Assembly: GCF_031921685.1 (NCBI RefSeq)
Contig: NZ_JAPDHU010000001.1
Span: 806,001-870,000 of the forward strand
Source of the DNA: Terripilifer sp031921685
GTDB taxonomy: Bacteria > Pseudomonadota > Alphaproteobacteria > Rhizobiales > Beijerinckiaceae
Length of the DNA: 64,000 nt
Direction: 5' to 3'
Under the pieces are notes generated by a model. That model was not told the DNA's origin, made no database searches, and was given only the letters and a program-made list of their open reading frames with translations. Below, one piece after another: positions 1 through 9,082 of this stretch (position 1 is the first letter of the stretch; the number at the start of each line of letters is the position of its first letter). The position numbers and the translations under genes were made by a program.

Positions 1-909
1 CGCACCCTTGGTGGCAAAGGCTTTGCGCGCACCGCCATCATGGCCAAGCACGATGCCGCGCAGGGTGGCGACGGAAGGGGCCGCGACGAAAGCGCGGATG
101 CGATGCGCCTGGGCGATATCCATCTTGCCGGAGGTTTCAAGAAGCGCGGCCGCTTCCGACCAGCGCTCGAAGCCCGGCCCGCCGTCGATCATCTCGGCTT
201 CCAGCGCGGCGATCGTCTCGTCAGGCCGCAGGCCCAGCTCTTGCGCGAGCCGCGCCCGATAGCCGCCTTGGAGACGACCAAGGACAGCTTCGATCTCCGC
301 ATGTTTGGCGAGGCCGCCTTTCAGAAGCTGATCGAATTTCGCTTCGGTGGTCAGGCCGGAGATGAGTTGCAGCGCCTGCCCCGTGACGCTGTCTGGCGCA
401 TCGATCGCCAGCGCCAGCACGTCCTCGCGGGCGCGTTGCAAAAGCCCTTCCTGCGCATCGGTTTCGATCACCGAAAAGCCGGCCGCGATATTCGCCTCGA
501 AGGGGAACATATGCAGCAGGCGTTCGCAGAAGGCGTGAATGGTCTGCACCTTGAGACCACCCGGCGTCTCGATGGTGCGGGCGAACAGCGTGCGCGCGAA
601 TTCGAGATCGTGGCCACCACGGCTGGTCATGTCCTGCAAGGCCTGACGCAAGGTCGCGTCATCGAAGGATGTCCAGGCCGACAGAATGTCGAAGACGCGC
701 CGCGACATGTTGGCGGCGGCGGCCTTGGTGAAGGTGAGACAGAGAATCTTGCCCGGCTCGACGCCGTTCAACAGAAGCCGAATGACGCGATGGGCCAGAA
801 CATGGGTCTTGCCCGAGCCGGCATTGGCCGACACCCAGACGGAGACCGACGGATCGGACGCCGCCGCCTGGCTCGCCGAGGAACGGCTCGAAGCGCGCGC
901 GCCGCTCAT
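1..909 (-). CDS. addA: AddA, double-strand break repair helicase-nuclease (N-terminal part)
   Basis: This is the N-terminal 303 codons of a UvrD-like helicase; the gene runs off the left edge. Reading from the ATG at 909, the Walker A motif SANAGSGKT lies at about residues 27-35, followed by the helicase motif LCLTFTKAAAANM and later QTIHAFCERLLHMFPFEA. These are typical of AddA, the helicase and nuclease subunit that with AddB resects double-strand breaks for RecA loading. The start ATG overlaps the addB stop as ATGA, so the two subunits are translationally coupled. The C-terminal nuclease domain cannot be seen here. Confidence 0.93.
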   Translation of the reverse strand, partial: MSGARASSRSSASQAAASDPSVSVWVSANAGSGKTHVLAHRVIRLLLNGVEPGKILCLTFTKAAAANMSRRVFDILSAWTSFDDATLRQALQDMTSRGGHDLEFARTLFARTIETPGGLKVQTIHAFCERLLHMFPFEANIAAGFSVIETDAQEGLLQRAREDVLALAIDAPDSVTGQALQLISGLTTEAKFDQLLKGGLAKHAEIEAVLGRLQGGYRARLAQELGLRPDETIAALEAEMIDGGPGFERWSEAAALLETSGKMDIAQAHRIRAFVAAPSVATLRGIVLGHDGGARKAFATKGA

Positions 910-3900
910 GGTCCGATCTCCTCGGGACCGCTACCGAAAGACCATTCGCGCACACGCGCCAGATGGTCATACGTGCCGAAGCGCAGGCGATATTGCGGAT
1001 AGGGCCTGGACCGATAACCAGTGGAAGGCTTGCGAAAATCGCCCAGCATGATGACCAGATTGGCATGATGTTCGGCGATCAAATCCGACAGCGGCTTGCC
1101 TTTCCGGTCGGAGCCGACTTCCCGCACCTCATCGGCCTTGGTAGCGTGGAATTTGACATAGGCCGCGCCGCTGACGGCCGAGCCGGCGGGGGCCTCCGTG
1201 AAGGCGCCCCGTTGCAGCATGGCGGCTTCCAAAGTCACCTGAACGGCAAAACCGGCTTCGATCAGTTTATGGGTCGGCAAGACACCGGTCTTGAAATCGA
1301 CGATGCGAAATTCTTCGCCGCGCCGTTCGATGCGATCGGCCTCGGCCGTGAGATTGAATTGCGAGCCATCAGCGAGCGGCATGGCGAGCCGGCCGCGCTC
1401 CTCGATCAGCAGGCGCGTCACATCGGCCCGTTCGTCAAGATCCCAGGCGAGAAAGGCACGCAATTGCGCCTCGATACGCGGCCACGTGAAGGCGACGAAA
1501 TTGGCATCGTTCAGAAGAGCCGCGAATTCAGCTTGCGCGATGGCCATCAGCCGCGCCTCGGCATCAGGAGGCAACGCGGGATCGGGATTGGCCTGCTGGA
1601 AGCGCGCCAGCACATTGTGAGTCAGCGTGCCCGTGAGCCGTGCACCATCCTCTTCGCCCGCTTCATCGAGCGGCTGCACTTTCAAAATGCGCTCGGCATA
1701 AATGGAATAAGGATCGCGGCGCAGGGTTTCGATGCGGGTGACGCTGAGCGATGTCGGACGCAGCTCGATCGCCGGCTTCGGCTCGGGCTGGCTCACCGGC
1801 TGCGATTTATCGGGCGCACGATCGAGTGCCCGCGCATAATGCAACAGCTCCTCGCCTCGGCCACGACAGGCCTCCCAGGCTTCCGGCCCTGCCAGCGCTT
1901 CCATGCGTTGCAAAAAGCGCGACGCGATGGTCGGCGATCCGCCACGCTTTGAGGCACGCGACAGCCAGACTTCTTCGGCGCCGAGCGCCATCACAAAGTC
2001 ATGCGCGGTCTGGCCGATGCGCCGTTCCGGCGCGTTCAAGCCGAGCGCCTTGCGCATTGGCCGATTGAGGAAGGCATCGGTGCGCGCCTGCGGCGGCCAC
2101 ACGCCTTCATCGAGACCAGCGACGAAAACCGTGTCGGCCGGGATCAAACGTGCTTCGAGCAGACCGAGAATTTTAAGGCGCGGATGAGTACGGCGCGGCC
2201 CACGCACGATCGTCTCTTGCGCCAGCCGCTCGAACACACCGGCATAGTCCGTATGAGTGAACGACAGGCCGGCGGCGGTCGAGACCTGCATGGTCTCGAA
2301 CACGTGCTGCAGCGTCTCGCCATCGTCGCCGGGAAAGAGAACCGTGTCGCCGGCGCGCAGCGCTTCAAAGGCCTGGCGATGCGCCTGCGCCCAGGCGGCC
2401 AAATCACCTGTGGGCACTTGAGCCAGCGGCCGCACAGCTTGCGCCAGACGGCGCAGCACCGCCTCGATGTCCTGCCAGTCGGTCTCGGTCAAAGCCTTGA
2501 GAGCCGGATGCGCATGGCGGTCCATCGCCGCATGGCGGGCCAAACTCAGCGCCGCTTCGATTTCGTCGATATGGAAGCTGCGGCCACGCAACAAAGCGAT
2601 CTCGGCCTGGCGGGCGATCCGCGCCATGTCCTGCGCCGTGAATCCAAGCCGCAGATGGGGATGGCTGAGCAGGGCAATCCAATCGCTCGGCAGCGGATTG
2701 GCCTGCGCGCAAACGAGCAGAAGCCGCGCCAAGACGCCTTGCGGCATGGACGCCAGCGGATCACCGCCGGAATCATCGACCTCGATATCCCAGCGCGCCA
2801 GCTCCGCCCGCACGCGCTGCGCGATGGTACGATCAGGGGTGATCAAGGCGGCGGTGCGGCCCGGTGTTTCAAGAACGTGCCGAAGCCCGACCGCGATGGC
2901 GCGCGCTTCCTCGCCATCATCGGCCGCGTCGATCAGAGATATGTCGGTCAACATGGCCGTGATGGCGGCCGCGTCGAATTTGGCGCGCCAGTTCTGCCAG
3001 GCACCAGTCACCTGCGCCGGCAACAGCGCTTCACCGATAAATTTTTCGCGCGCGGCGGGTGCGGTGGTGGTGAGGACGGCAACGTCTTCGCGGGAGGCTT
3101 CGAGCCGCCCCAGCAAATGTTTGAGCGCTGTCTGCGGATGTCCCTCGGCAACGCCCTCGCCGACTTCACTCCAGGCCTTCTCATCCATGGTAAGATCGAG
3201 GCCCGGCAGGATCACCGCGCCATTGGCGAGTTGCGCGATCGCATTGATCAAATCGGCCGTGGCTCTGTTGGTGCCGGTCGAACCCAAGACGATCTGCGGG
3301 CCAGGAGAGCCCGCCCGCTTCAGTTCGCCAACGCGCCGTTCAATCAGACGCGCCTGCCGCTCAACGCGATCGAGCCAGCCTTGCTCATCGAGATAAGCCG
3401 GCCAGTATTCGAAAGCGATCTTGAGGAAGTCGAGCGTGATCTTCCAATAGCGATCGAAATCGTCAGGCACGAGCTTTTGCAGATCGTCGAGCGCGACGCC
3501 CTGAATGCGAAATTCGTCGATGACACCGGCGAGTTCGCAAGCGAGCGCGAAGGCATGGCTCGGCGTCGCCGCGACCACGAAAGGCTCGTCGCCATCCATC
3601 TGCGGTTCGCCGCCATCACTCATGGTGACGATGGCATGGGTGATGCGCGCGCTCCAAGCTTCGATCAGGCGCGTCAGCGCCAGACGGCGATCCAGCTCGC
3701 CGATCGCTTCCGGCAGATCGGGATCGTAGGCCTCGCTTTCGGCGGTAAAAATCTGCCCGGTCTCGAAATCATCGAGCGCGCCGAGCGGCAGGATGCGCGG
3801 CAGAAAGATCGCCGGTTCCGTCACGAGCCGCGTCAACTCAGCCGTCAGGGCGCGGGCGGCACGGCGGGTCGGCACATAGATGGTGGCGGTGCTGAGTGCC

Positions 3901-4034
3901 AGCGGATCGCCGCGATCGGGAAAGCCTGGAATGATGGCGCCGTCGAGCAGCACCTGCGCGAAGGTGGCGAGGAAGGGCGCGCTGGCCGGGATGGTGAAAA
4001 GCCGTCTGCGATGCGAGGCGGCTCGCTCACTCAC
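906..4034 (-). CDS. addB: AddB, double-strand break repair nuclease subunit
   Basis: A 1042-residue protein of the length expected for alphaproteobacterial AddB, the partner of AddA in break resection. The C-terminal PD-(D/E)XK nuclease core is visible: GTLTHNVLARF, then VDFKTG with Asp913 and Lys915, then VQVTLEAAML. The central part is an inactivated helicase-like region (for example VFVAGLDEGVWPPQ and NAPERRIGQTAHDF). The start codon is GTG and overlaps the murU stop as GTGA, while the stop overlaps the addA ATG. It sits in the coupled run divL, tsaE-amgK, murU, addB, addA. Confidence 0.94.
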   Translation of the reverse strand: MSERAASHRRRLFTIPASAPFLATFAQVLLDGAIIPGFPDRGDPLALSTATIYVPTRRAARALTAELTRLVTEPAIFLPRILPLGALDDFETGQIFTAESEAYDPDLPEAIGELDRRLALTRLIEAWSARITHAIVTMSDGGEPQMDGDEPFVVAATPSHAFALACELAGVIDEFRIQGVALDDLQKLVPDDFDRYWKITLDFLKIAFEYWPAYLDEQGWLDRVERQARLIERRVGELKRAGSPGPQIVLGSTGTNRATADLINAIAQLANGAVILPGLDLTMDEKAWSEVGEGVAEGHPQTALKHLLGRLEASREDVAVLTTTAPAAREKFIGEALLPAQVTGAWQNWRAKFDAAAITAMLTDISLIDAADDGEEARAIAVGLRHVLETPGRTAALITPDRTIAQRVRAELARWDIEVDDSGGDPLASMPQGVLARLLLVCAQANPLPSDWIALLSHPHLRLGFTAQDMARIARQAEIALLRGRSFHIDEIEAALSLARHAAMDRHAHPALKALTETDWQDIEAVLRRLAQAVRPLAQVPTGDLAAWAQAHRQAFEALRAGDTVLFPGDDGETLQHVFETMQVSTAAGLSFTHTDYAGVFERLAQETIVRGPRRTHPRLKILGLLEARLIPADTVFVAGLDEGVWPPQARTDAFLNRPMRKALGLNAPERRIGQTAHDFVMALGAEEVWLSRASKRGGSPTIASRFLQRMEALAGPEAWEACRGRGEELLHYARALDRAPDKSQPVSQPEPKPAIELRPTSLSVTRIETLRRDPYSIYAERILKVQPLDEAGEEDGARLTGTLTHNVLARFQQANPDPALPPDAEARLMAIAQAEFAALLNDANFVAFTWPRIEAQLRAFLAWDLDERADVTRLLIEERGRLAMPLADGSQFNLTAEADRIERRGEEFRIVDFKTGVLPTHKLIEAGFAVQVTLEAAMLQRGAFTEAPAGSAVSGAAYVKFHATKADEVREVGSDRKGKPLSDLIAEHHANLVIMLGDFRKPSTGYRSRPYPQYRLRFGTYDHLARVREWSFGSGPEEIGP

Positions 4035-4759
4035 AATGCCGACCTCGCGATCGCCTGTTCGGCTTCATTGATCGCTTGCGGCGTGCCGACATGCAGCCAC
4101 GTGCCTTCCAGGCGCGCGCCATAGAGGCGCCCGGCTTCAGCGGCCGCAAAGAAGATCGGCGCCAGACGGAATACGTCGCGCGTCTCACCAGCGAAGAGTT
4201 CCGGCTTGAGGATGCCAAGCCCGGCATAGATAAAAGCGGAGACTTCACGCTCGTCGCGGCGCACCAGGCGACCATCGGGCAGCATGTGAAAATCGCCCGG
4301 CCAATCGACGCCGATGCTGGAAGCTGTCGCCGCCACCAGCAGCAATACATCCATCTTCTGCGGGTCCCAATGTTCCGCGAGTTTGTCGAGATTGGATTTG
4401 GCGCCCTCGATCCATAGCGAGTCGGTGTTGGCGATGAAGAACGGATCCTTGCCCAGTTCCGGCAAAGCCTTGACGATGCCGCCACCTTGATCGAGCAGTT
4501 TGGCGCGTTCGTCGGAGATGACGATCTGCGGCTTCGTGCGCGCTTTCAGATGACGCTCGATGTCGTCGGCCATATAGTGCACATTGACCACGGCCTTTTC
4601 GACGCCGGCTTCGGCAAAGCGATCGAGCATATGATCGATGAGCGGCTTGCCGCGCACCTCCACCAGAGGCTTGGGCAGTTTATCGGTGATCGGGCGCATA
4701 CGCGTGCCAAGACCGGCGGCGAACACCATGGCGGTATGCGGCATCTGTGGTGAGGGCAT
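4031..4759 (-). CDS. murU: MurU-like nucleotidyltransferase (MurNAc-1-phosphate uridylyltransferase)
   Basis: A nucleotidyltransferase of about 242 residues with the sugar-nucleotide signature AGLGTRMRPITDKLPKPLVE near the N-terminus. In the MurU family the enzyme makes UDP-MurNAc from MurNAc-1-phosphate and UTP, the step after AmgK in a recycling route that bypasses de novo synthesis and contributes to fosfomycin tolerance. Its position 28 bases after tsaE-amgK supports MurU over other NTP transferases. ATG at 4759 is preferred over an upstream in-frame TTG at 4771; neither has a clear Shine-Dalgarno, so the start is uncertain by a few codons. The stop overlaps the GTG of addB. Confidence 0.82.
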   Translation of the reverse strand: MPSPQMPHTAMVFAAGLGTRMRPITDKLPKPLVEVRGKPLIDHMLDRFAEAGVEKAVVNVHYMADDIERHLKARTKPQIVISDERAKLLDQGGGIVKALPELGKDPFFIANTDSLWIEGAKSNLDKLAEHWDPQKMDVLLLVAATASSIGVDWPGDFHMLPDGRLVRRDEREVSAFIYAGLGILKPELFAGETRDVFRLAPIFFAAAEAGRLYGARLEGTWLHVGTPQAINEAEQAIARSAL

Positions 4760-4787
4760 CAAAAAAACCAAGAAAGCTGGATCGAAA

Positions 4788-6323
4788 TCAGTCGCCGACG
4801 ATATGCGGCAGGTGAGTTTTATACCAGCTTTTCAGGTCGGCAAGGGCCGGATGCTTCAGGCCTTTGGATAGATAATGTTCGATGCGCGGAATATGGGCAA
4901 GATATTGCGATTTTCCGTCGCGCTTATCGAGACGCGCGAAAATGCCCAGAATCTTCGTGGCCCGCTGCGCCCCCATGATGGCATAGGCGCGGACAAACGC
5001 GGTCATATCGAAGGCCGGATCGGCTTCCTTGCGGGCGCGCGCATATTGGCCCAGCAGTTTCAGTTCCAGCTCGTCGGGAACCGTGATGCGCGCGTCTTGT
5101 AACAAAGATGCGACATCATAGGCGGCAGGACCGATGACACAGTCCTGAAAGTCGATCACCCCAACCCGTTCGATGCCGGCCCGTCCGTCGAGCCACAGCA
5201 GATTGGGCGAATGATAGTCGCGTAGAACCCAGGTCGTCGGCGACGTGATAATTTCGCGAAGGGTTCCCTTCCACAAATTGACGAACATCGCCTTGGCGCC
5301 GGAGGCGAGATTTACCTTGGCGACATGCGAGGCGTACCATTCGGTCAACAGCTCCACCTCGATCAGCATGGCATCGAGATCGTAAGGCGGAATGCGATGC
5401 AGATAGCTGTCGTCGGCGGCGACTTCGCGCGGCAGATCGCTGTGATGCAGATGGGCGATGGCGCGCACCGCCTCGGCATAGCGCTCCGGGTCAGGTCCAT
5501 CAACACCGATCATCGGCTCGGTGCCGAGATCCTCGATGATGGCGAGGCCGTTCTCGATGTCGCTGGCATAGATGCGCGGCGCCGAGAGCCCCTGTTCGGT
5601 GATCGCCTTGGCCATGGCGATGAAGGGCACGATGTCTTCCGCCAGCCGGGCGATAGCGCTGTAAGATTTGCCGAAGCGCACCGGCGGACCATCGGGACGC
5701 GGCGGCGAGATCATCAAAACGGCACGACTGCCATCGGGCTTGATCAGCCGTTCATAAGCGCGCGTCGAGGCGTCGCCCTGCATGAAGGTGCGTTTCGCAT
5801 CGGCCCAATCGGCCACCTGCAAGAGATTGCGAATGGCATTGGCGCGCTGCAGTTTTTCGGCCCAGGCGCCATGACCGGTGACGATGGCGCGGCGGAAATC
5901 GAGCGGTCGCGACGCGTCGATATAGAAAGCGATATCGAGCCGATCGGGGGTGAGAGCCGTGCCGGCCCGATCCGGCCATTCGACCAGAACCAAGGCATTG
6001 TCGGCGGCTTCTTCCCAACCCAGCTCGACCAGTTCGTCGGGCGATTTGATGCGATAGAGATCGGCATGAACGATGGGAAACTTCGGCCCATCGTAGATCT
6101 GCATCAAGGTGAAGGTCGGGCTCGGCACTTCGGCGCGCTCGTCCTCGATGAGCTGGCGCACCAGCGACCGCGCGAACGTGCTCTTACCGGCGCCGAGATC
6201 GCCCGACAAGGTCACGACATCATTGGCACCGACGAGTTCGGCAATATCTCTTGCCAGCGCGGCGGTTTCGCTCTCGCCGGCCAGATCGACATGCCAGACA
6301 ACCGGTTCTATCGCCTCGGCCAT
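4788..6323 (-). CDS. TsaE-AmgK fusion: tRNA t6A ATPase plus amino-sugar kinase
   Basis: A 511-residue fusion. Residues about 1-155 are TsaE, the ATPase of the tRNA threonylcarbamoyladenosine complex: Walker A GDLGAGKST at 41-49, then VPSPTFTL and HADLYRI. Residues about 165-511 are an aminoglycoside-phosphotransferase-fold kinase like AmgK, which phosphorylates MurNAc or GlcNAc at the anomeric position. IIEDLG, the catalytic loop RDYHSPNLLW and the metal-binding GVIDFQD are present. AmgK feeds MurU, encoded directly downstream. The start overlaps the divL stop as TAATG. The fusion is known in alphaproteobacteria; the amino-sugar substrate is inferred from context. Confidence 0.9.
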   Translation of the reverse strand: MAEAIEPVVWHVDLAGESETAALARDIAELVGANDVVTLSGDLGAGKSTFARSLVRQLIEDERAEVPSPTFTLMQIYDGPKFPIVHADLYRIKSPDELVELGWEEAADNALVLVEWPDRAGTALTPDRLDIAFYIDASRPLDFRRAIVTGHGAWAEKLQRANAIRNLLQVADWADAKRTFMQGDASTRAYERLIKPDGSRAVLMISPPRPDGPPVRFGKSYSAIARLAEDIVPFIAMAKAITEQGLSAPRIYASDIENGLAIIEDLGTEPMIGVDGPDPERYAEAVRAIAHLHHSDLPREVAADDSYLHRIPPYDLDAMLIEVELLTEWYASHVAKVNLASGAKAMFVNLWKGTLREIITSPTTWVLRDYHSPNLLWLDGRAGIERVGVIDFQDCVIGPAAYDVASLLQDARITVPDELELKLLGQYARARKEADPAFDMTAFVRAYAIMGAQRATKILGIFARLDKRDGKSQYLAHIPRIEHYLSKGLKHPALADLKSWYKTHLPHIVGD

Positions 6324-8878
6324 TAGGATGCCTTTGCGACGCGGCCGCTGCTGTGCCGCGCAGGGAAGAAGCAGGTGACGACAGTGCCTTCGCCCGGCAC
6401 CGATTCAATCTGAACACGGCCGCCGTGCAATTCGACGAAGGAGCGCACGATCGAAAGGCCCAGCCCCGCACCGCGATGACGGGCGCCGATGCTGTTGGTT
6501 TCGAGCCGGTTGAAGATGCGGTCGAGCACTTCCGGCGGCATGCCGCGGCCTTCGTCGGACACTTTGAAGACGATTTCATCGCTGCGCCGGAAGGCGGCCA
6601 AAGTCACCGACTGGCCGGGCGAGGAGAAGCCGATGGCATTGGACAGCAGGTTGTAAAGCACCTGGCGCACACGGGCTTCGTCGGCTTCGAAATGGCCAAT
6701 GTCGTCGAAGGCGACGACATTGAGCTTGATCGATTCTTCCGCCAGCCGATCCTGCACGCCCTCGGACGCCGCCTTGATGGTCTTGGCGATATCGACTTCG
6801 CTGATCGACAGTTCCAGCGTATTGGCGTCGATGGTGGCGAGATCGAGGATATTGTCGGTGATGGCGATCAGAGCGGCGGAGGATTTCTGGATATAACCGA
6901 GATATTCGCCCTGCTTGGCGTTGAGCGGACCGGTGCGGCCATCGGCCAGAAGCTCGACGAAGCCGCTCAGGCTGTTGAGCGGCGAGCGTAGTTCGTAGGA
7001 GACGTGATGGACGAAGTTGTCGCGCAGTTCCTGCGTGGCAACGAGCGCTTCGTTGCGTTCGGTCAGCGCACGCGCCACTTTGATGCTGGCGGTGACGTCG
7101 AGGAAGGTGATGAGCGTCGCGCCGTCAGGTAGCGGCGCGGCAGCGCAATCGAGCACGCGGCCGTCCTGACGCTGTACCCGATATTCAGAGCGCATGCGCG
7201 CATCGTGGAGACCGGCGACGGCGGAGCGCAACGTGGTCCATAGGCTTTCGTCCGGACAGAGATCGCGACAATGGGCGATGATGTCGTCGATATGCGGCGG
7301 ACGCGGTTGCGTGCCCGATGCATTCGGCGGCGACACATGCAATTGCGCGCGGTCGTATTGCCACAGGTCGGCGAAGGCCTGGTTGGACAGTTTGAGGCGG
7401 CCGTCGCTGCCAAACACCGCCACGCCCTCCTTCAGCGCGTCGAGGGTTTCGGCCTGCACACCGATGAGCGAATTGAATTGCGACTCGAGCTGATCGCGCT
7501 CGGTGACGTCGTCGAACAGATAGGTGACGCCACCCTGCGCATTGGGATTGACGACGACGCGCAGATTGCGCTCGCGCGGCAGATACCAGATCTGCTGTAC
7601 CGTTTCGGTCGACTGATAGGTCGACAGCAAAGCCGCTTTCCAGCTGCGGAAATCGGCTTGTTCGGGCAGTTTGCGCTCGGCGCGCAGGCGATCAAGAATT
7701 TCCGAATCGGTCGGCTGCTGATCGAGCCAGCCGGCATCGAGCCCCCACAACTGACGATAGGCCGAATTGTAGAAGACCAGCCGCTTGGCGCGATCGAACA
7801 CGGCGACCGCCGTCGCCAGTTGATCGAGCGTGCGGGCATTGGCCTCCATCTGGCGGCTGAGATCGGCACGCATGGCTTCGATCTCGGTGCGATCGGCGGC
7901 AAAGCCGGCCGAGCCGCCGCGCGTCGGCACGTCGGTGACATCGAGAACATGGCGCTGGCCAGCGACCACGGCCGGCACGCGCGACCGCCAGATGCTGCCG
8001 GCGCCCCGCAATTGCCGCGCCGCTTCGCGCGCCTGCGTATCGAGCAATTCGGCGTTGCGGGCGATGGCTTCGCGGGCATCGACCACGTCGACGGCACGCG
8101 CATAGGCGGCGTTGGTCCAGGCAAGCTGGCCCTGTTTGTCGCGCATCCAGGCCGGGCTCGGCAGCGCGTCGAGCATCGCTTGGAGGGAATCGAGTTCCAT
8201 CATCGCCTGGACATGGCGCTCGCGCAGGCGCGCCAGTTCAAGCCGGTCGCCGGAGACATCGCGAATGCGCATCACGGCGCGGCCGCCGACGGCGCGGCCT
8301 TCGATTTCAAGCTGACGGCCGGTGAGGCTTGCCATCGACAGACGGAAACTTTCGCCACGGGCGCGCAGCCGCTCGACACAGCCTTCGACATTGCGCGCCG
8401 CTTCCGGCGGCAGCCAGGAGCCGAAGCCCAGCACCCGGCGCGGTACGGGCACATCCATGACGATGGACAGATCGCCCTCGATATCGGGCTCGCCATTCGA
8501 CATGCCCCAGGCGACGACAATCTGCGATTCCGCCGAGAGAAAGACATTGGCGCGATCGAGCGCGGCGCGCGCCGAGGTGAGATCGGCGACCAGGCGGCTC
8601 TCGCGCTGGGTCCAGGCCCGCCGCCCGGTCAGATGCAGAATGGCCGTACTGGCGGAAAAGATGACCAATGCCACGAAGGCGGAAAAGCCGATGACGCCCT
8701 GGGTCTCGTTGAACATGTCGCCGGCAAAGCCCGACTGGGCGACAGCCGACTGGGTTCCCAGCAGCAGCGGCACGCTGCCACCCAGCAGCCCGGCAGGGCT
8801 GACGCTTGTGCGCAAACGCGCGCGCAGGCGCGCAGGCGCTCCCATCAAAGCGCGTCCAAAGCCGTGCCGCGATTCCAT
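6323..8878 (-). CDS. divL: DivL-like PAS-domain pseudo-histidine kinase (tyrosine in H-box)
   Basis: An 851-residue membrane sensor kinase homologue. An N-terminal hydrophobic region ends with a membrane segment at about residues 60-85 (GFSAFVALVIFSASTAILH). Several PAS-like modules follow, for example FDRAKRLVFYNSAYRQLWG and FGSDGRLKLSNQAFADLW. The C-terminal kinase core has the N-box RQVLYNLLSNAIGFS, G1 DEGRGM and G2 GAGLGLSIV. The H-box reads HVSYELRSPLNSL, so the phospho-accepting histidine is tyrosine (TAC, residue 628). This is the hallmark of DivL, the cell-polarity factor that binds phosphorylated DivK and steers CckA in Caulobacter. It heads the five-gene coupled run; that function here is inferred from family. 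Confidence 0.87.
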   Translation of the reverse strand: MESRHGFGRALMGAPARLRARLRTSVSPAGLLGGSVPLLLGTQSAVAQSGFAGDMFNETQGVIGFSAFVALVIFSASTAILHLTGRRAWTQRESRLVADLTSARAALDRANVFLSAESQIVVAWGMSNGEPDIEGDLSIVMDVPVPRRVLGFGSWLPPEAARNVEGCVERLRARGESFRLSMASLTGRQLEIEGRAVGGRAVMRIRDVSGDRLELARLRERHVQAMMELDSLQAMLDALPSPAWMRDKQGQLAWTNAAYARAVDVVDAREAIARNAELLDTQAREAARQLRGAGSIWRSRVPAVVAGQRHVLDVTDVPTRGGSAGFAADRTEIEAMRADLSRQMEANARTLDQLATAVAVFDRAKRLVFYNSAYRQLWGLDAGWLDQQPTDSEILDRLRAERKLPEQADFRSWKAALLSTYQSTETVQQIWYLPRERNLRVVVNPNAQGGVTYLFDDVTERDQLESQFNSLIGVQAETLDALKEGVAVFGSDGRLKLSNQAFADLWQYDRAQLHVSPPNASGTQPRPPHIDDIIAHCRDLCPDESLWTTLRSAVAGLHDARMRSEYRVQRQDGRVLDCAAAPLPDGATLITFLDVTASIKVARALTERNEALVATQELRDNFVHHVSYELRSPLNSLSGFVELLADGRTGPLNAKQGEYLGYIQKSSAALIAITDNILDLATIDANTLELSISEVDIAKTIKAASEGVQDRLAEESIKLNVVAFDDIGHFEADEARVRQVLYNLLSNAIGFSSPGQSVTLAAFRRSDEIVFKVSDEGRGMPPEVLDRIFNRLETNSIGARHRGAGLGLSIVRSFVELHGGRVQIESVPGEGTVVTCFFPARHSSGRVAKAS

Positions 8879-8989
8879 GCTTTGGTTTGATCTCCGTCCG
8901 CTTGATCGCGAATGGCAATTTGGCCCCTGCCACCCCGCGAATCATCTCAATGTAGCTTGAACAGGACTCCCTGAGAATGTGGTTAACCG

Positions 8990-9027
8990 AACGAAAACGC
9001 CCCCGAATCGTTACCGATCCGAGGGCG
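8990..9027 (-). terminator. Rho-independent terminator of ahcY
   Basis: On the minus strand a 13-base-pair stem (arms 9015-9027 and 8998-9010, with two G-U wobbles) closes on a four-base loop and is followed by TTTTCGTT. It lies about 55 bases beyond the ahcY stop. A second inverted repeat, AGTGGGTC at 9047-9054 against GACCCACT at 9065-9072, lies between the two but has no T-run. Confidence 0.6.
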
Positions 9028-9082
9028 TTGAAAAGCTACCGCATGTAGTGGGTCAGTAAAGACCGACCCACTAGCGCAAAAC

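Noticed and set aside
2001..4124. A 707-codon open frame antisense to addB
   Set aside because: It is fully opposite addB, has no recognisable domain, and long antisense frames are expected in GC-rich DNA.
7271..8890. A 539-codon open frame antisense to divL
   Set aside because: It is arginine- and glycine-rich with no motif and mirrors the divL codon pattern.
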